Below, piece after piece: positions 29,641 to 41,444 of a DNA stretch of 64,000 nucleotides. Under the pieces are notes generated by a model. That model saw only the letters and a list, made by a program, of their open reading frames with translations. It ran no database searches and had not been told where the DNA came from. The number at the start of each line of letters is the position of its first letter. The stretch's first letter is position 1. A program made the position numbers and the translations under genes. This DNA comes from Larix kaempferi. Its lineage: Eukaryota; Streptophyta; Pinopsida; Pinales; Pinaceae. The stretch lies in NCBI GenBank assembly GCA_027924585.1, contig BSBM01000870.1, positions 2,232,001-2,296,000 of the forward strand, in the 5' to 3' direction.

Positions 29641-30960
29641 CTAAAATGAAGGGAGTTTCTCCAACCATATGCCAACATCACATATACATCAAGTAAGATG
29701 CAACCCCTATCAGACAACCCCAGAGAAGGATGAACCTAGCACTAAAAGACATTGTGAACGGTAAGCTACAAAAAATCTTAGATGCTGGATTTATATACCC
29801 CATATCAAATAGTGAATCGGTGTCACCATTGGTGATTGTTCCGAAGAAAGGAGGGAAGTGGAGAGTTTACATAGATTACAAAGAAATGAACAAGGCTACC
29901 AAAAAATATAATTTCCATTACCATTCATTGACCAGGTACTAGACACTTTAGCACATAAAAAGTTTTTTTCCTTCTTAGATGGCTTCGGTGGGTATAACCA
30001 GATACAAATCCACCAAAGGGACCAAGACAAGACCACATTCACTTGTACTTGGGGAACCTTTTCCTACAAATTAGTCCTCCCTTTTGGACTTTGTAATTCC
30101 CCAACAACATTTCAAAGAGAGACATTAAGCATCTTTGTTGATTTCATCCATGATAGCATGGAAATATATATGGATCAATTCAACCCCTATGGAAATGAAT
30201 TTGAATAATCCCTCACAATCTTAGAAAATGTCCTCAAAAAATGAATTGAAATGAGACTTTTCCTAAGTAATGAGAAGTGTCAACTAATGATGAACGAAGG
30301 AGTAGTATTAGGCCACTATGTCTTTGGTAATGGAATCACACTTGATCCTACAAAAGTACAAGTCATAATCAACTTGCCTCCACCACAAAACCAAAAATAT
30401 GTGAGAATATTTATAGGAAAATCTAGGTACTATAGACGATTCATTCAAGATTATAACAAATTAGATGCTCCCTTGTTTTTGTTACCGACCAAAAATGCAG
30501 AATTATAGTGGAGCAACGATTCCTAGAAAGCATTTGATCACATAAAGGAGAATATCATGGAAGCTCCTATCCTACAAGACCTTGATTGTGAAATCCCTTT
30601 CCACATCCAATTAGATGCATCACATAGAGCAATCAGTGCAGTTCTAGGACAAGAGAAAGAACAAAAACCCTATGAAATCTATTACATAAGTAAAAACCTT
30701 GCAAGAACATAACTTAACTATAATGTCATAGAGAAATATTTCCTAGCAGTAGTATACCCAATCAACAAATTCAGACACTATATCACAAGATACCAGGTAT
30801 TTATCCACAATGATCATTCAACAATTAAGTATTTGATGAACAAACCAAATGTGAGTTGTAGAGTGATTAGATGGCTCTTACTTTTGCAAGAATTTGACAT
30901 AACAATCATAGATAAACCCAGAAAACATATGTTGTAGAATATTTCTTGTCCAGACTAACT
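29641..30960 (+). pseudogene. Plus-strand gypsy element: reverse transcriptase and RNase H remnant
   Basis: Clear RT blocks are LDAGFIYPISNSESVSPLVIVPKKGGKW, FSFLDGFGGYNQIQI, TFTCTWGTFSYKLVLPFGLCNSPTTFQR and the catalytic loop as YMDQF (normally YMDDF). These are followed by LSNEKCQLM, VLGHYV and YYRRFIQDYNKLDAPL. RNase H shows FHIQLDASHRAISAVLGQ and NKFRHYITRYQVFIHNDHS. The changed catalytic loop plus several stops make it inactive. Confidence 0.88.
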
Positions 30961-32200
30961 CATGTTGAAGATAGAGAGCTGGTAGATGATGCATTCCCCA
31001 ATGAACACATTTTTTCCATTTCTGCACATACTCTATGGTTTGCTGATATATAGAATTACATAGCTACATGGAGGTTCCCTCAGCATTTCACTTACAAAGA
31101 GAGATGCAACATAGTGAGGAAAAGTTCTACATTTTCATGGATCCAAGGATATCTTTTTAAGAAAGGACCATACCACATCTTGAGAATATGCATCCAAGAA
31201 GATGAATTCCATGACATCCTTCATGCATTCATAATTAACCATGTGGTGGCCACTATGTAGTCAAGAGAGAAAGATATAAACTTCTACAAACATGATGCTA
31301 CTGCCCAACATTATAAAAGGATGTAGCAACATATGTTTCAAGGTGTGATGATTGTCAGAGAATGGACAAGCCAACAAAAAGATATGAAATGCTTCTCCAT
31401 TCACATGTGATAGTAAAATACTTTGACCAATGGGGGATGGAATTCATTGGACCCATTAACCCCCCATCAAACATGAAACATCATATATTAGTCTGCATTA
31501 ACTATTTAAAAAAGTGAGTGGAGGTAAAAGCACTTGGATTAGCAAATGAGGAATCAATAGTAAAATTCCTAACTAAGGAAATATTCACAAGGTTTGGAGA
31601 ACTAAGAGAACTTGTTACTAATAGAGGCCCCCAATTTACATCAAATTTGATAGAGAAAATATTAAAGCTCAATAAGGTCAAGCACAAACAATCATCATCT
31701 TATCACCCACATAAAACATTTGGAAAACAGACTACATGAAGTAGCATGGGAATACAACATGACTTGGAAAACCACCACATGGATAACACCCTATGAATTA
31801 GTTTATAGAAAGAGAATAAAGTTTCCAATTGAGTATGAGCTCAAAACATTGATAACATTAGTAGCATTTGAAAAAATGAGAGATTACTCCAACTCAACCA
31901 ACTAGATGAAATTAGACAGTATTCCCTCAATCATACAGAGATAATCCAACACCAAAGGAAACAATGGCATGACAAATTAATACAGACAAAGGATTTCAAG
32001 GAAGGATACTATGCCCTTCTCTATGATTCAAAGTTCAAATTTTTAAAGGAAAAATGAGGACAGGATGGTTGGGACCCTATTAGATTGACATCATTAAAGA
32101 TAGTGTATATGTTAGGATATCGAACATAGATGAAGATCATATATCAATGCTAGTAATTGGTAATAGATTGAAATTTTATAAGAATCCTCTCACCAGAACA
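30961..32200 (+). pseudogene. Plus-strand gypsy element: integrase remnant
   Basis: Fragments of the zinc-binding part (FHDILHAF, CDDCQ) lie near 31200-31360. The core follows with QWGMEFIGPINPPS (near 31430), ESIVKFLTKEIFTRFG and TNRGPQFTSNLIEK (near 31610-31660), then SSSYHPH and a C-terminal YELVYRKRIKFPIEYE block. The core aspartates usually found in WGMDF and SDRGPQF are E and N here, so the DDE site is lost. Confidence 0.82.
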
Positions 32201-32375
32201 TAATTCACAGAGGCATTGAAGACAACAAAACTACATTTGATAATAGGGAAGCAATGCCCTTCCTTGAATTAAATCATATTGAAAGTCAACAAAAAAAATT
32301 TCTCCGGAGAAAACCTCTTCTGAGGCTCCTTAAACATATTAGTGATTGAAAACCTTCACCAAGGAGGAAATCCCC

Positions 32376-32426
<51 letters not shown>

Positions 32427-33170
32427 ATCATATTTTTCTACTAATACTGATGCATTGCAAAACACTCCAAAGTAATCAACCAAGAAATCCATGGCCAATG
32501 ATGGTATTATAAACAAAGCTTCCAACCAAGACAACCTAAATGGTTTTTACAAACTATAGTACTTCAACAACATGCTCTCAAACATCACCAACACCATCCT
32601 AAAGTATAAGCAATAACTTGTTAAGAGGTATGACTACTCATCTAGATAATTAGTTGTAAATATTCTACACATTTTAACTAACTTGCATATCTAACCATCA
32701 ATTTGATGAGAACATCAAATTACATAAATTTCAGGTGGGGGGGGGTGAATGAGAAGCGTAATATGAAAAGTTGCAAGGATAGGTTGGCAAATGCAAATTT
32801 TAATGAAAATTTAATACAAAAATTCAAAGTATATACAAAAATTTCGATACAAAGGTAAAATTGGACATATGTTTTTATGCAACATACCACATTTCTATTC
32901 GATTAGGAGCATGCCCTCCATATATTCCAATAGTCAAATAAAAAAAATATTTTCCAAGCCCAATGACTGCTTAAGGCTACCACTAAAAAATCTGGAAAAA
33001 GCATAATTACTCAGAATAGGGAAACAAATGCGACAGTTAGCATGATGATGATCAGTTTACACAGGAAATATGGAGTAGTCGCACCAGTGGGTAATCATAA
33101 GAGGGATGAGTAGCCAACATACTCGTGTTTAAATCAAATCAAATTAAGGAAATGAGTCTTGATGCCATAT
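32201..33170 (+). other. Non-coding stretch with (GA)n microsatellite
   Basis: A (GA)n run of 45 bp lies at 32379-32423. A G9 run near 32736-32745 resembles a polypurine tract, but no LTR can be shown to start there. The rest is AT-rich with no gene I can support. Confidence 0.6.
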
Positions 33171-36100
33171 GAAAAAGCCATTCAAATGACTAGTTGATCA
33201 CTCTTCAGCATGAAGAAGCCTCAACGCTCTCGGAATAGTTGTAGAGCAAGAAGAAAGGCATCCCCAATGGAAGGTGTGAACTGGGAAGTATTGTAAATAG
33301 GTAACCCTTAGCTTATCCTATAGCACTTGTTTTTTAACATCTCTATTTTACCTCAAAAGTGTTGGAGAATCGTCGTCGAAAACTACCATAGTTAGAAATA
33401 TTTTGGAAGAAGATTGTAAAGGATGACATGAGTGTTTGTAAAGAGGGAACCCACATACCATTCAAAACTCTTTAGAAACCCTAATTCCATAGAATATTTC
33501 CAAAATCTAGATGGATACCATGAAGGGATAACTAAGGAGTTTGCCCGAAACACAAGGAAGATAAATGATGAAATATAGAAGACTTCAACAAGGGGGGTGT
33601 TGATAGAACTAAATGAGTATGTCCTTAATAGGTTATAGGATTCCCAAAGGGAATAAGATGGGACCGAGATGACTAGGAATTATCTCAGGAAGACAAGAAG
33701 CAATTTTTTATATTTACAAAGAAGTATGAAGAATTGAAGGGAAGTGTGAGAAGGGATTCACTTCTATACCCCTCAGTGGAGGTGGCATTGATTAACATGA
33801 AATACCTTAGATGTGAGGGGAGGTACTCCTTAGTTCATGCCTACCACATTTGGTTCCTGAACCTCCTTAGAAACTTGTAGTGGAAACACTCAAGAAAGAA
33901 TATTAGTCTTCCTTGGATTTTGTTCAAAGCCCTTTATTTAATGAGTATCAAATATCAACTGGGAAGACTGAACTCCCTATCTCATCATGGGCTTGTCAAA
34001 TTGTTGGTTGTGACAATTTTTAAAGGGAATATGCCCCTCTTTATTGGGGGACCGTTATCAATATTATCCTTACTAAAATCCAGGTATTCCATAAAGGGGA
34101 GATCCCATCAGAATATCAGGCACACAAAAATACTCCCTAAACACAAGGAAGATAAATGGTGAAATCTATAAGACTTCAACAAGGGGGGTGTTGATAGAAC
34201 TAAATGAGGATGTCCTTAAACAGGTTACAGGATTCCCAAAGTGAATAAGATGGGACCGAGATGACTAAGAATTATCTCAGGAAGACAAGAAGCAAATTTT
34301 TATAAAGTTACAGAGAAGTATGAATAATTGAAGGGAAGTGTGAGAAGGTTTCACTTCTAGACCCCTCAGGGGAGGTGGCATTGATTAACATGAAATACCT
34401 TACCTGTGAGGGGAGGTATGAATTAGTTCATGCTTACCACTTTTGGTTCCTTCCTGAACCTCCTTAGAAACTTGCACTGGAAACACCCAGGAAAGAACAT
34501 TAGTCTTCCTTGGTTTTTGTTCAAAGCCCTTTCTTTAATGAGTATCAAATATCAACTGGGAAGACCAAACTCCCTATCTCATCATGGGATTGTCAAATTG
34601 TTGGTTGTGACAATTTTGAAAGGGAATATGCCCCTCTTTATTGGGGGACCATTATCAATATTAGCCTTACTAAAATCCAGATATTCCATAAAAGGGAGAT
34701 CCCATCAGAATATCAGGCACACAAAAATCCTCCCTAAACACAAGGAAGATAAATGGTGAAATCTATAAGACTTCAACAAGGGGGGTGTTGATAGAACTAA
34801 ATGAGGATGCCCTTAATCAGGTTACAGGATTCCCAAAGTGAATAAGATGGGATCGAGATGACTAAGAATTATCTCAGGAAGACAAGAAGCAAATTTTTAT
34901 ATTTACAGAGAAGTATTAAGAATTGAAGGGAAGTGTGAGAAGGGATTCACTTCTAGACCCCTCATGGGAGGTGGCATTGATTAACATGAAATACCTTACC
35001 TGTGAGGGGAGGTATGCCTTATTTCATGCCTACCACTTTTGGTTCCCGAGCCTCCTTAGAAACTTGCAATGGAAACACCCAGGAAAGAACATTAGTCTTC
35101 CTTGGTTTTTGTTCTAATCCCTTTCTTTAATGAGTATCAAATATCAACTGGGAAGACTGAACTCCCTATATCATCACGGGATTGTCAAATTGTTGGTTGT
35201 GACAATTTTGAAAGGGAATATGCCCCTCTTTCTTGGAGGACTGTTATCAATATTAGCATGACTAAAATCCATTTATTCCATAAAAGGGAGATCCCATCAG
35301 AATATCAGGCACAAGAAACTCCTCCCTAAACACCAGTGTTAAAGAAAAAGGCCCAAACAACCTCATCTGCAAGTAGAAAAAAAATCTAGTGAGGTTTCAC
35401 CAAAACCCAAAGCTACAATAAGAAGATTGATAAAACAAGGGAAACAAGAGAAGCCCAAGAAAAAATGAGAAGGAAAAATAGGTTGTAGATACCCTCCTTC
35501 ATATGGGTGAGCAAGAAGAGAATCTTTCCAAGAAAGGGACCCCATCATTGAAAATACAAGAAAATACTAAAAGGAAGAGGTGAAAGATTGATAGGAAGGG
35601 CTCATTGAATATGGTAGACTACTCTATCTTAGACTCATAGCCTCTTGAGCATCAATATATTTCAGACTTGGAGTCTTCTGAAGAAAAACATAATGAGGGT
35701 GAAGTAGGGGATCATGATGACATACCTAACACTACCAGTCCTGATCTGACCATGAGTGACCATCCTCCCAACCTAGATCTCCACGAGTTTATCTAGGAGA
35801 AGGATCGAGAGATCACGAAGTTACAAAATCAATTGAAAGAACACGATCAAGAAGCCAGAAGCCCTCAATTCGAAGAATATTTACCATACCATGGAGGCAT
35901 TAAAAGATTCCAATGCTCAATGACATTGGGAATATGAAATACATCCATTGGAATATAAGCTCTGAGTTATCGAAATGCAGTGTTTGGAGTACAAACAACA
36001 AATGATAGAATAGAACCTGCTACTTAAACAAGACTTACATCATTGTGAAGCATAATTAAAATATGAAATCAAGGTGAAAGCCAAAGTGGATGAATGATTG

Positions 36101-36985
36101 AAGAAAAGTTTCAAATTTATGCAAGAGATAATCCTATGCAGACCACCTTCAAGGTTATATTTAGTATTTTTGAAGGAAAGGTGGCTATGGTATCAAATCA
36201 AAAGAATACATGTAGAAAAATAAGAGAACTCGGACACTCCCAAGGATTTCATAGACTCATGCCAAGTAGTGGGAGATATAGGCAAGGACCATCTAAGTGA
36301 ATTCTATTTGCACAACTATATCCTACCATAGCAATACAAATGGTCACCAAATCCTTACATAAGAGATGTCCAATTGAGATCAATGTGCTCCTGGTTCACT
36401 TATGAGGGCTAGAGATCCACTGAGATAATCAACTACTTTAATACTGAAAAAGAATCCCATCTATGGATCAGCGTAGAATCTCCTACCCCTAACACATCCC
36501 TCACGTCTCATCAACTACTCATACATGATGATGAATTGGAACCAGTCCTATAGGAAAAAAAAAACTCCACCATAGCACATTTCGGGGAATTAATATCTGG
36601 AGAAAATAGGAACATGATTATACAGGAAAATGACAAAATATGGAAGAACGTTCGCTCCGAGATATAATTCCTTGAGATACATTCACCATCTAAATTAGAG
36701 AGAGCAATTTTTAGATCCTCCTTGTAGATTCCCATTGTAGAAAAATTGATATTATAGTGGATTGGCCTCAAATTCATCTCACCACTCCTTTTATCTACTG
36801 TCAACCATGACAGGTGTGAGGATGAAGAAGAAGCTCAATGGGAGCATATTAGAAAGGAAAAAGGATTTTTCCAAGCAGGGGCAATGGCCAACTATTATGC
36901 TTGCAATATCAGGCCAACAAAAGAACTTGCACCCACATAGGAATCATGACCAACATCTTAATTGCATAGATACGTGCTATAGGGT
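33171..36985 (+). pseudogene. Decayed 3' (env-like position) coding region of the plus-strand gypsy element
   Basis: Between integrase and 3' LTR, the + strand shows protein-like pieces in broken frames: RSRNSCRARRKASPMEG, ELKGSVRRDSLLDPSWEVALINMKYL, CEGRYALVHAYHFWF, NISLPWFLFKALSLMS and NSLSHHGIVKLLV. These are followed by a coiled-coil-like KDREITKLQNQLKEHD (near 35810) and later fragments. The middle part is triplicated (33550-35335). Its place matches the extra 3' gene of Athila-type elements. I do not recognise a defined domain and do not assign a function. Confidence 0.5.
33550..35335 (+). repeat. Three tandem copies of a roughly 595-bp unit
   Basis: The units run about 33550-34140, 34141-34738 and 34739-35335, each starting ACACAAGGAAGATAAATG and containing CTTCAACAAGGGGGGTGTTGATAG, VALINMKYL-coding DNA and GACAATTTTGAAAGGGAATATG. 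By eye they are over 90% alike, so the triplication is younger than the surrounding decay. Confidence 0.9.
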
Positions 36986-36987
36986 AC

Positions 36988-38410
36988 TTGGGGGGAGATG
37001 ATGGTCCCCACTTTTGAGTAAGGAAATCATATACTTTGCCCTTTTATTAGGAATTCAGAGCTTAGAGAAAGAAAAAAATGGAATAAGTTGATGCTTATAT
37101 ATGCATCTTAGTTAGAATTATCAAAGGTTTTCATTTATTTGTTTAGATGCCAAGTCTTTATCTTATTTAACTTCATTGTGCATATAATACTAATAAGTTG
37201 GCCACTTTAAGTGTTTTTTGAGATTACAAGGATAACTAATACTTTTTTTCAAATACAAGTCATCATAATCAGTTTTGCATCCACAAGGATCAGATATATC
37301 AAAGCTCACTCTTAGTCCAATTTTTTACCAGTACAGTTCCTAGGGAAGAAAACCGAGTTTTGACAACGCATCTTGTCAAAGGTTCAGTCTGGGATTAGTT
37401 AAACTACAACTACTCAACACATGCACAATGATGCTCAATGATATGCAAAGCATTTGATTTAGAGGCCTAGTTCCTGATCATCACATACTGTCAAGCAAAC
37501 TACCACTACACCTCGAACTGTTCCTGACCTACCTCTGCGCATGATCAACTTGTTCAGTGCATGGCACAAACTTCAGTATACTAGGAGTTCTATTATTTTT
37601 TTATATTTATATAGTTATTATTTAAGCTAGACAAACCAACCAAAAGGAGATAACGCCCATTTTTGATATGACATTACATTCTATTGTAACAACAATTATC
37701 TGAAACAAAGTTTTATGACATTGATACTTTCTACAGTTGATTGAAAAGCATTCCAGTTATTGTGTCTATCTGAGTTTCTTTGCATTCCTGCATTTCCTTG
37801 GATAAGGGCCCATCCAAGGTTCAGTACAGGGACTTGTGCTATTACTTTAGATTTAATATTACATGCATTTTAGTTTCACAGAGTAGCTGCTGTAGGATTC
37901 CTACATTTTGTAGAATTTCCCGTGTTCCTTGAATTAAGTGTTATTTACAGTTGGTTATGCATAGGAATTATCAATATGTTTTGTTGAATACGAATACGAG
38001 TTAGATGTTGTTTTTCTCACACAAGATATTGATTATCCATGCTTGGTAGAACCAAATACCTCTTCCTATTGTGATCACTTGCATGAATGATTTAGGTTGA
38101 AATTATATGTGTTTGGTAAATTATGGAGGAGTTATTGGGATGTTTTCACTGAAGGTTGTCGCATGAATGAGAAATCTCTCAATACTTATATTTGATTTTA
38201 TTGATAAGGAAATGGATGCCAAGTAGGGAAGTAGGACTTTGTGCTCTAGTAATCCCTAATTAAAAGCTGATTTACTTTTGTTTTTTTGATAACTAGAAGC
38301 TTTGTTATTTTGATTAATTAGATTAGGATTTACATACTACCTGACCTAGTTAGTTCCTTTGTAGTTACATATATTGTGTAGGAACCTCATAAGTTTGTAT
38401 GAATCCCTAG
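36988..38410 (+). repeat. Probable polypurine tract and 3' LTR start of the plus-strand gypsy element
   Basis: CTTGGGGGGAGA (36987-36998) is followed by TGATGGTCCCCACTTTTG. The arrangement matches the Athila-like element to the right (TTTGGGGGGTA before TGATGGGTCCCTAAAATG at 46871). No gene is seen up to 38410. The LTR end is not found; the short element at 38411 probably interrupts it or lies just beyond. Confidence 0.55.
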
Positions 38411-39064
38411 TGTTAGGATATTTCAATACTCCATCCTTGCTCTACCTAGCATTATTTATTTTTCCTAGTTGTTGATGATATCATTTTCCCCCTAGTGGTG
38501 TGTAGATGTCATATAGGTTCCATGTACCACCTTCTGAGCCCTGCATGAATCATTTTAGGACCAATTCAGTCAGTTCCCTATTTTATAGGAACCTACTGAG
38601 TGTTCCAGTGCAGTCCACCTGAGTTATCTAACTCTTGTGGGGGGTTAGAGCTCTGGATGCCACTGATTGTGGCCTCATGCACCATTTTCTGATTGGCATG
38701 CATGAAAGACTCACTATTACGCCCTCCTTAGTTAGTTAACTGATTGTGACTTCAGTTAGCTGAGTTTAGGTTCAGTTTAGTTAACTTTGAATCTTCCAGA
38801 GCACTCCGGTGGTGATAATTCCTATGCTAGACCAAATGAGGTTCGAATTCTCTTGCATGATTCGAATTATCTCCATTGTATTATCATTTTTCATTATACT
38901 GATAAATGAGTGGCATGACATTATTTTGCTCCTATCCGAGTTCTGTTGCATTATTATTCTTTTGCTCTTTTTTACTGCAGTTTTCACTCTTCAAATTTTT
39001 TGCTCATTCTTTCTTTGTGAGGTATCCTCAACTCTTTAGATCTGTTGTGACATAGAATTTCACA
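38411..39064 (+). repeat. 5' LTR of the short element
   Basis: 654 bp with TG...CA ends, matching 40810-41444 throughout with scattered substitutions and small indels (for example a 20-base stretch with CTTGCATGATTCGAAT, present here and absent at the right). Confidence 0.92.
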
Positions 39065-39300
39065 TGGTATCAAATACATTTGAGCGAATAGGTTGAGTAG
39101 CTACTTTCGGTAGTGCATCAGAAGCCTCTGGATTTCCACAACAAATCCTAGTGTCATTGCATTGAATTCATTGGAGAAATCTAATGAGGTTTATCCAGGT
39201 GTGAAGGATCCAAATAAAAGTGCCTACTGTCCTAAAGCAGTGCTCAATATCAATCTACCTCCATTATTGAGAGTTTTTTGCAGGTTATTTGAATTTTTTG

Positions 39301-39470
39301 ACTGCAGTAGCAGTTGCAACAGTTTTCTATAGTTGCAACAATTTCTGCAGTTGCAACAGTTTTCTGCAATTGCAATAGTTTTCTGTAGTTGCAACAGTTT
39401 TCCACAGTTGCACCAGTTTTCTGTAGTTGCAGCAGTTTTCTGCAGTTGCAGCAGTTATGCTGCAGTAGTA
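39301..39470 (+). repeat. 19-bp minisatellite ahead of the gag core
   Basis: Eight or nine imperfect units of GCAGTTGCAACAGTTTTCT, ending in a CAG/TAG triplet run. The 170-residue frame 39333-39845 reads through it as a repetitive N-terminus. Confidence 0.85.
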
Positions 39471-39845
39471 GTAGTAGATATTTTCCATTTTTTTTGCAGG
39501 TATTCTACAACAACTTCCATGAATCTGAAAGCAATTCCTCCTCTCTCTCCATTCAACTATGATGAGTGGAAACCAAAGATGATAGCATATCTGAAGAGAC
39601 AAGGTCTTTTTGACATGTGTATTGGTTTTATGAGAGATTTTTCTTCCTATGAAGAAGATAATGATTGGCTAAATGACCACGACAATACCTTTGGAGCAAT
39701 GTGTATTGCTATGTCTCCTAGTATGCGCTACCTCAAGGAAACTGCTGAAAATCCAAGTGATCTATGGGCCCAACTGGACAAAGCATTTGGAAAGCAGAAT
39801 GAAGAGAATCGACATTGGTGCAAATTATTTGGAGAACAAGCCTAG
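39333..39845 (+). CDS. Copia-type gag core of the short element
   Basis: After the repeat-coded N-terminus, residues about 64-170 carry a copia gag (UBN2-like) pattern: LSPFNYDEWKPKMIAYLKRQGLFD, AMCIAMSPSMRYL and NPSDLWAQLDKAFGK. The domain would begin at the ATG of MNLKAIPPL (39521). A stop at 39843 truncates it, and downstream frames (to 40100) look like its decayed tail. A related tail occurs at 63760-64000. Gag alone could let the element be packaged by a partner; this is inference. Confidence 0.75.
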   Translation: MQQFLQLQQFSAIAIVFCSCNSFPQLHQFSVVAAVFCSCSSYAAVVVVDIFHFFCRYSTTTSMNLKAIPPLSPFNYDEWKPKMIAYLKRQGLFDMCIGFMRDFSSYEEDNDWLNDHDNTFGAMCIAMSPSMRYLKETAENPSDLWAQLDKAFGKQNEENRHWCKLFGEQA

Positions 39846-40809
39846 TGATACCTCATTAAGTGTTCTCTCTAATTATGTCTTGGACTCAATCATATCTCAT
39901 GATGAAGTTGTTCAAGGTGAAGAAGAAACTGTAGATTCAACACTCATGTTCTCAATGTCTTCTATTTCAAATTCTGAGTAAGATAAGCCAGTTCATACTA
40001 TAGAATTTGGAGAGGTTCTTAATTCCTCTCTTTCACATGAGTCTGCTGGTGTACAGAATGATGATCTATTGAATGATCTGGAGGTTAAATAAGAGTTTGG
40101 AGGTGATACATTCGCCCTCCTTGATCACATGCTTCCTATGAACTTCTATTTAATCATTTGCACATGCTCTCAGAGTTTCTTTGAAGATGGAGGACACTAC
40201 CATTCGCTTGGGTTCAAGTCTCAAGCATATTTTGGTGATTTTGGTTTTGATCTCACCTCTGCTGGTTCAAGGGAGATCACAAGACTAACCATCTATCAAT
40301 TTGTGGAGTTGATTTGAAGTCCAAGCCACCGACATCATGTCATAGTTCATTTGGTTATGATATCACCTATGTTGGTTCAAAGGATATATCAAAGAAGTAT
40401 CTACACATTCCTAGAGTTGATCCTACCTTAGTTGGTTTGAATTACAGGTTCCAGGATGATCTTCATATTTTTGGATTTGTTCTCACCATGTTCGGTCTGA
40501 AGAGCAAGTTCAGAAAGACTACATATTCGCTTGCATCCACTGAAGTAGAATACAAGCACATGTTTTTGGAGCATGATACACTTCTTCCCAAGACGAAGAT
40601 ACCTCCAGACATATGATCAAGCATCTCACCTACTTGAGTTTGGAGCAATTAATCTTTTGGTGTGTTTCAGTCCAATTTGAGGGGGGGTTTTCCCCATTTC
40701 CTTGGTTCATGGACTGTTATTTAATTTTTATCATTTATTTGATTGTATGGGTGACCTTTGGTCTTAGTAACCAGGGCCTAGGATGCAAAAGTATGGATTA
40801 AGGGGGGGG
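39846..40809 (+). pseudogene. Decayed interior of the short element
   Basis: Frames at 39673-39981, 40129-40317 and 40314-40616 are serine/asparagine-rich and only weakly protein-like. One piece (YSLASTEVEYKHMF, near 40525) resembles the STEAEY block of copia RNase H. No other pol part is visible, so the element either lost pol or acquired a fragment of it. Confidence 0.5.
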
Positions 40810-41444
40810 TGTTAGGATATTTCAATACTCCCTCCTTGTTCTACCTAGCATTATTTATTTTTCCTAGTTGTTGATGATTTCATTTCCCCCCTAGTGGTGT
40901 GCAGATGTCATCCAGGATCCATATACCACCTTCTAAGCCCTGCATGCATCATTTTAGTACCACTTCAGTCAGTTCCCTATTTTATAGGAACCTACTGAGT
41001 GTTCCAGTGCAGTCCACCTGAGTTATCTGACTCTTGTGGGGGGTTAGAGCTCCAGATGCCATTGATTATGGCCTCATGTGCCCTTTTCTGAATGGCATGC
41101 ATGAAATACTCACTATTTCTCCCTCAGTCAGCTAACTGATTGTGACTTCAGTTAGTTGAGTTTAGGTTCATTTCAGTTGACTTTGAGTCTTCTGGAGCAC
41201 TCTAGTGGTGATAATCCCTATGCTAGATCAACTAAGGTTTGAATTCTCTCCATTGTATTATCATTGTTCATTATACTGATAATTGAGTAGTGTGACATTA
41301 TTCTTCACCTATCTGAGTTCTGTTGCATTATTATTCTTCTACTATTTTTTACTGCAGTTTTCACTCTTCTTCAAATTTTTTGCTCATTCTTTCTTTGTGA
41401 GGTATCCTCAGCTCTTTAGATTTTTCGTGCCATAGAATTTCACA
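40810..41444 (+). repeat. 3' LTR of the short element
   Basis: 635 bp, preceded by G8 polypurine tract and followed by the target duplication. Same ends as the 5' LTR. Confidence 0.92.

Larger units (their letters stand above)
38411..41444 (+). mobile_element. Short non-autonomous LTR retrotransposon (gag only)
   Basis: A 3.03-kb element flanked by the target duplication CCTAG (38406-38410, 41445-41449). The 5' LTR is 38411-39064 and the 3' LTR is 40810-41444, both TGTTAGGATATTTC...AATTTCACA. A primer site TGGTATCAAATAC follows directly at 39065, initiator-Met type as in copia. The polypurine tract AGGGGGGGG ends at 40809. The interior holds a gag frame and decayed sequence but no pol. Confidence 0.93.

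Noticed and set aside
32730-32750. G9 run as polypurine tract of the plus-strand gypsy element
   Set aside because: No terminal repeat starting at 32746 can be matched; the tract at 36987-36998 is followed by an Athila-like TGATGG LTR start and is preferred.
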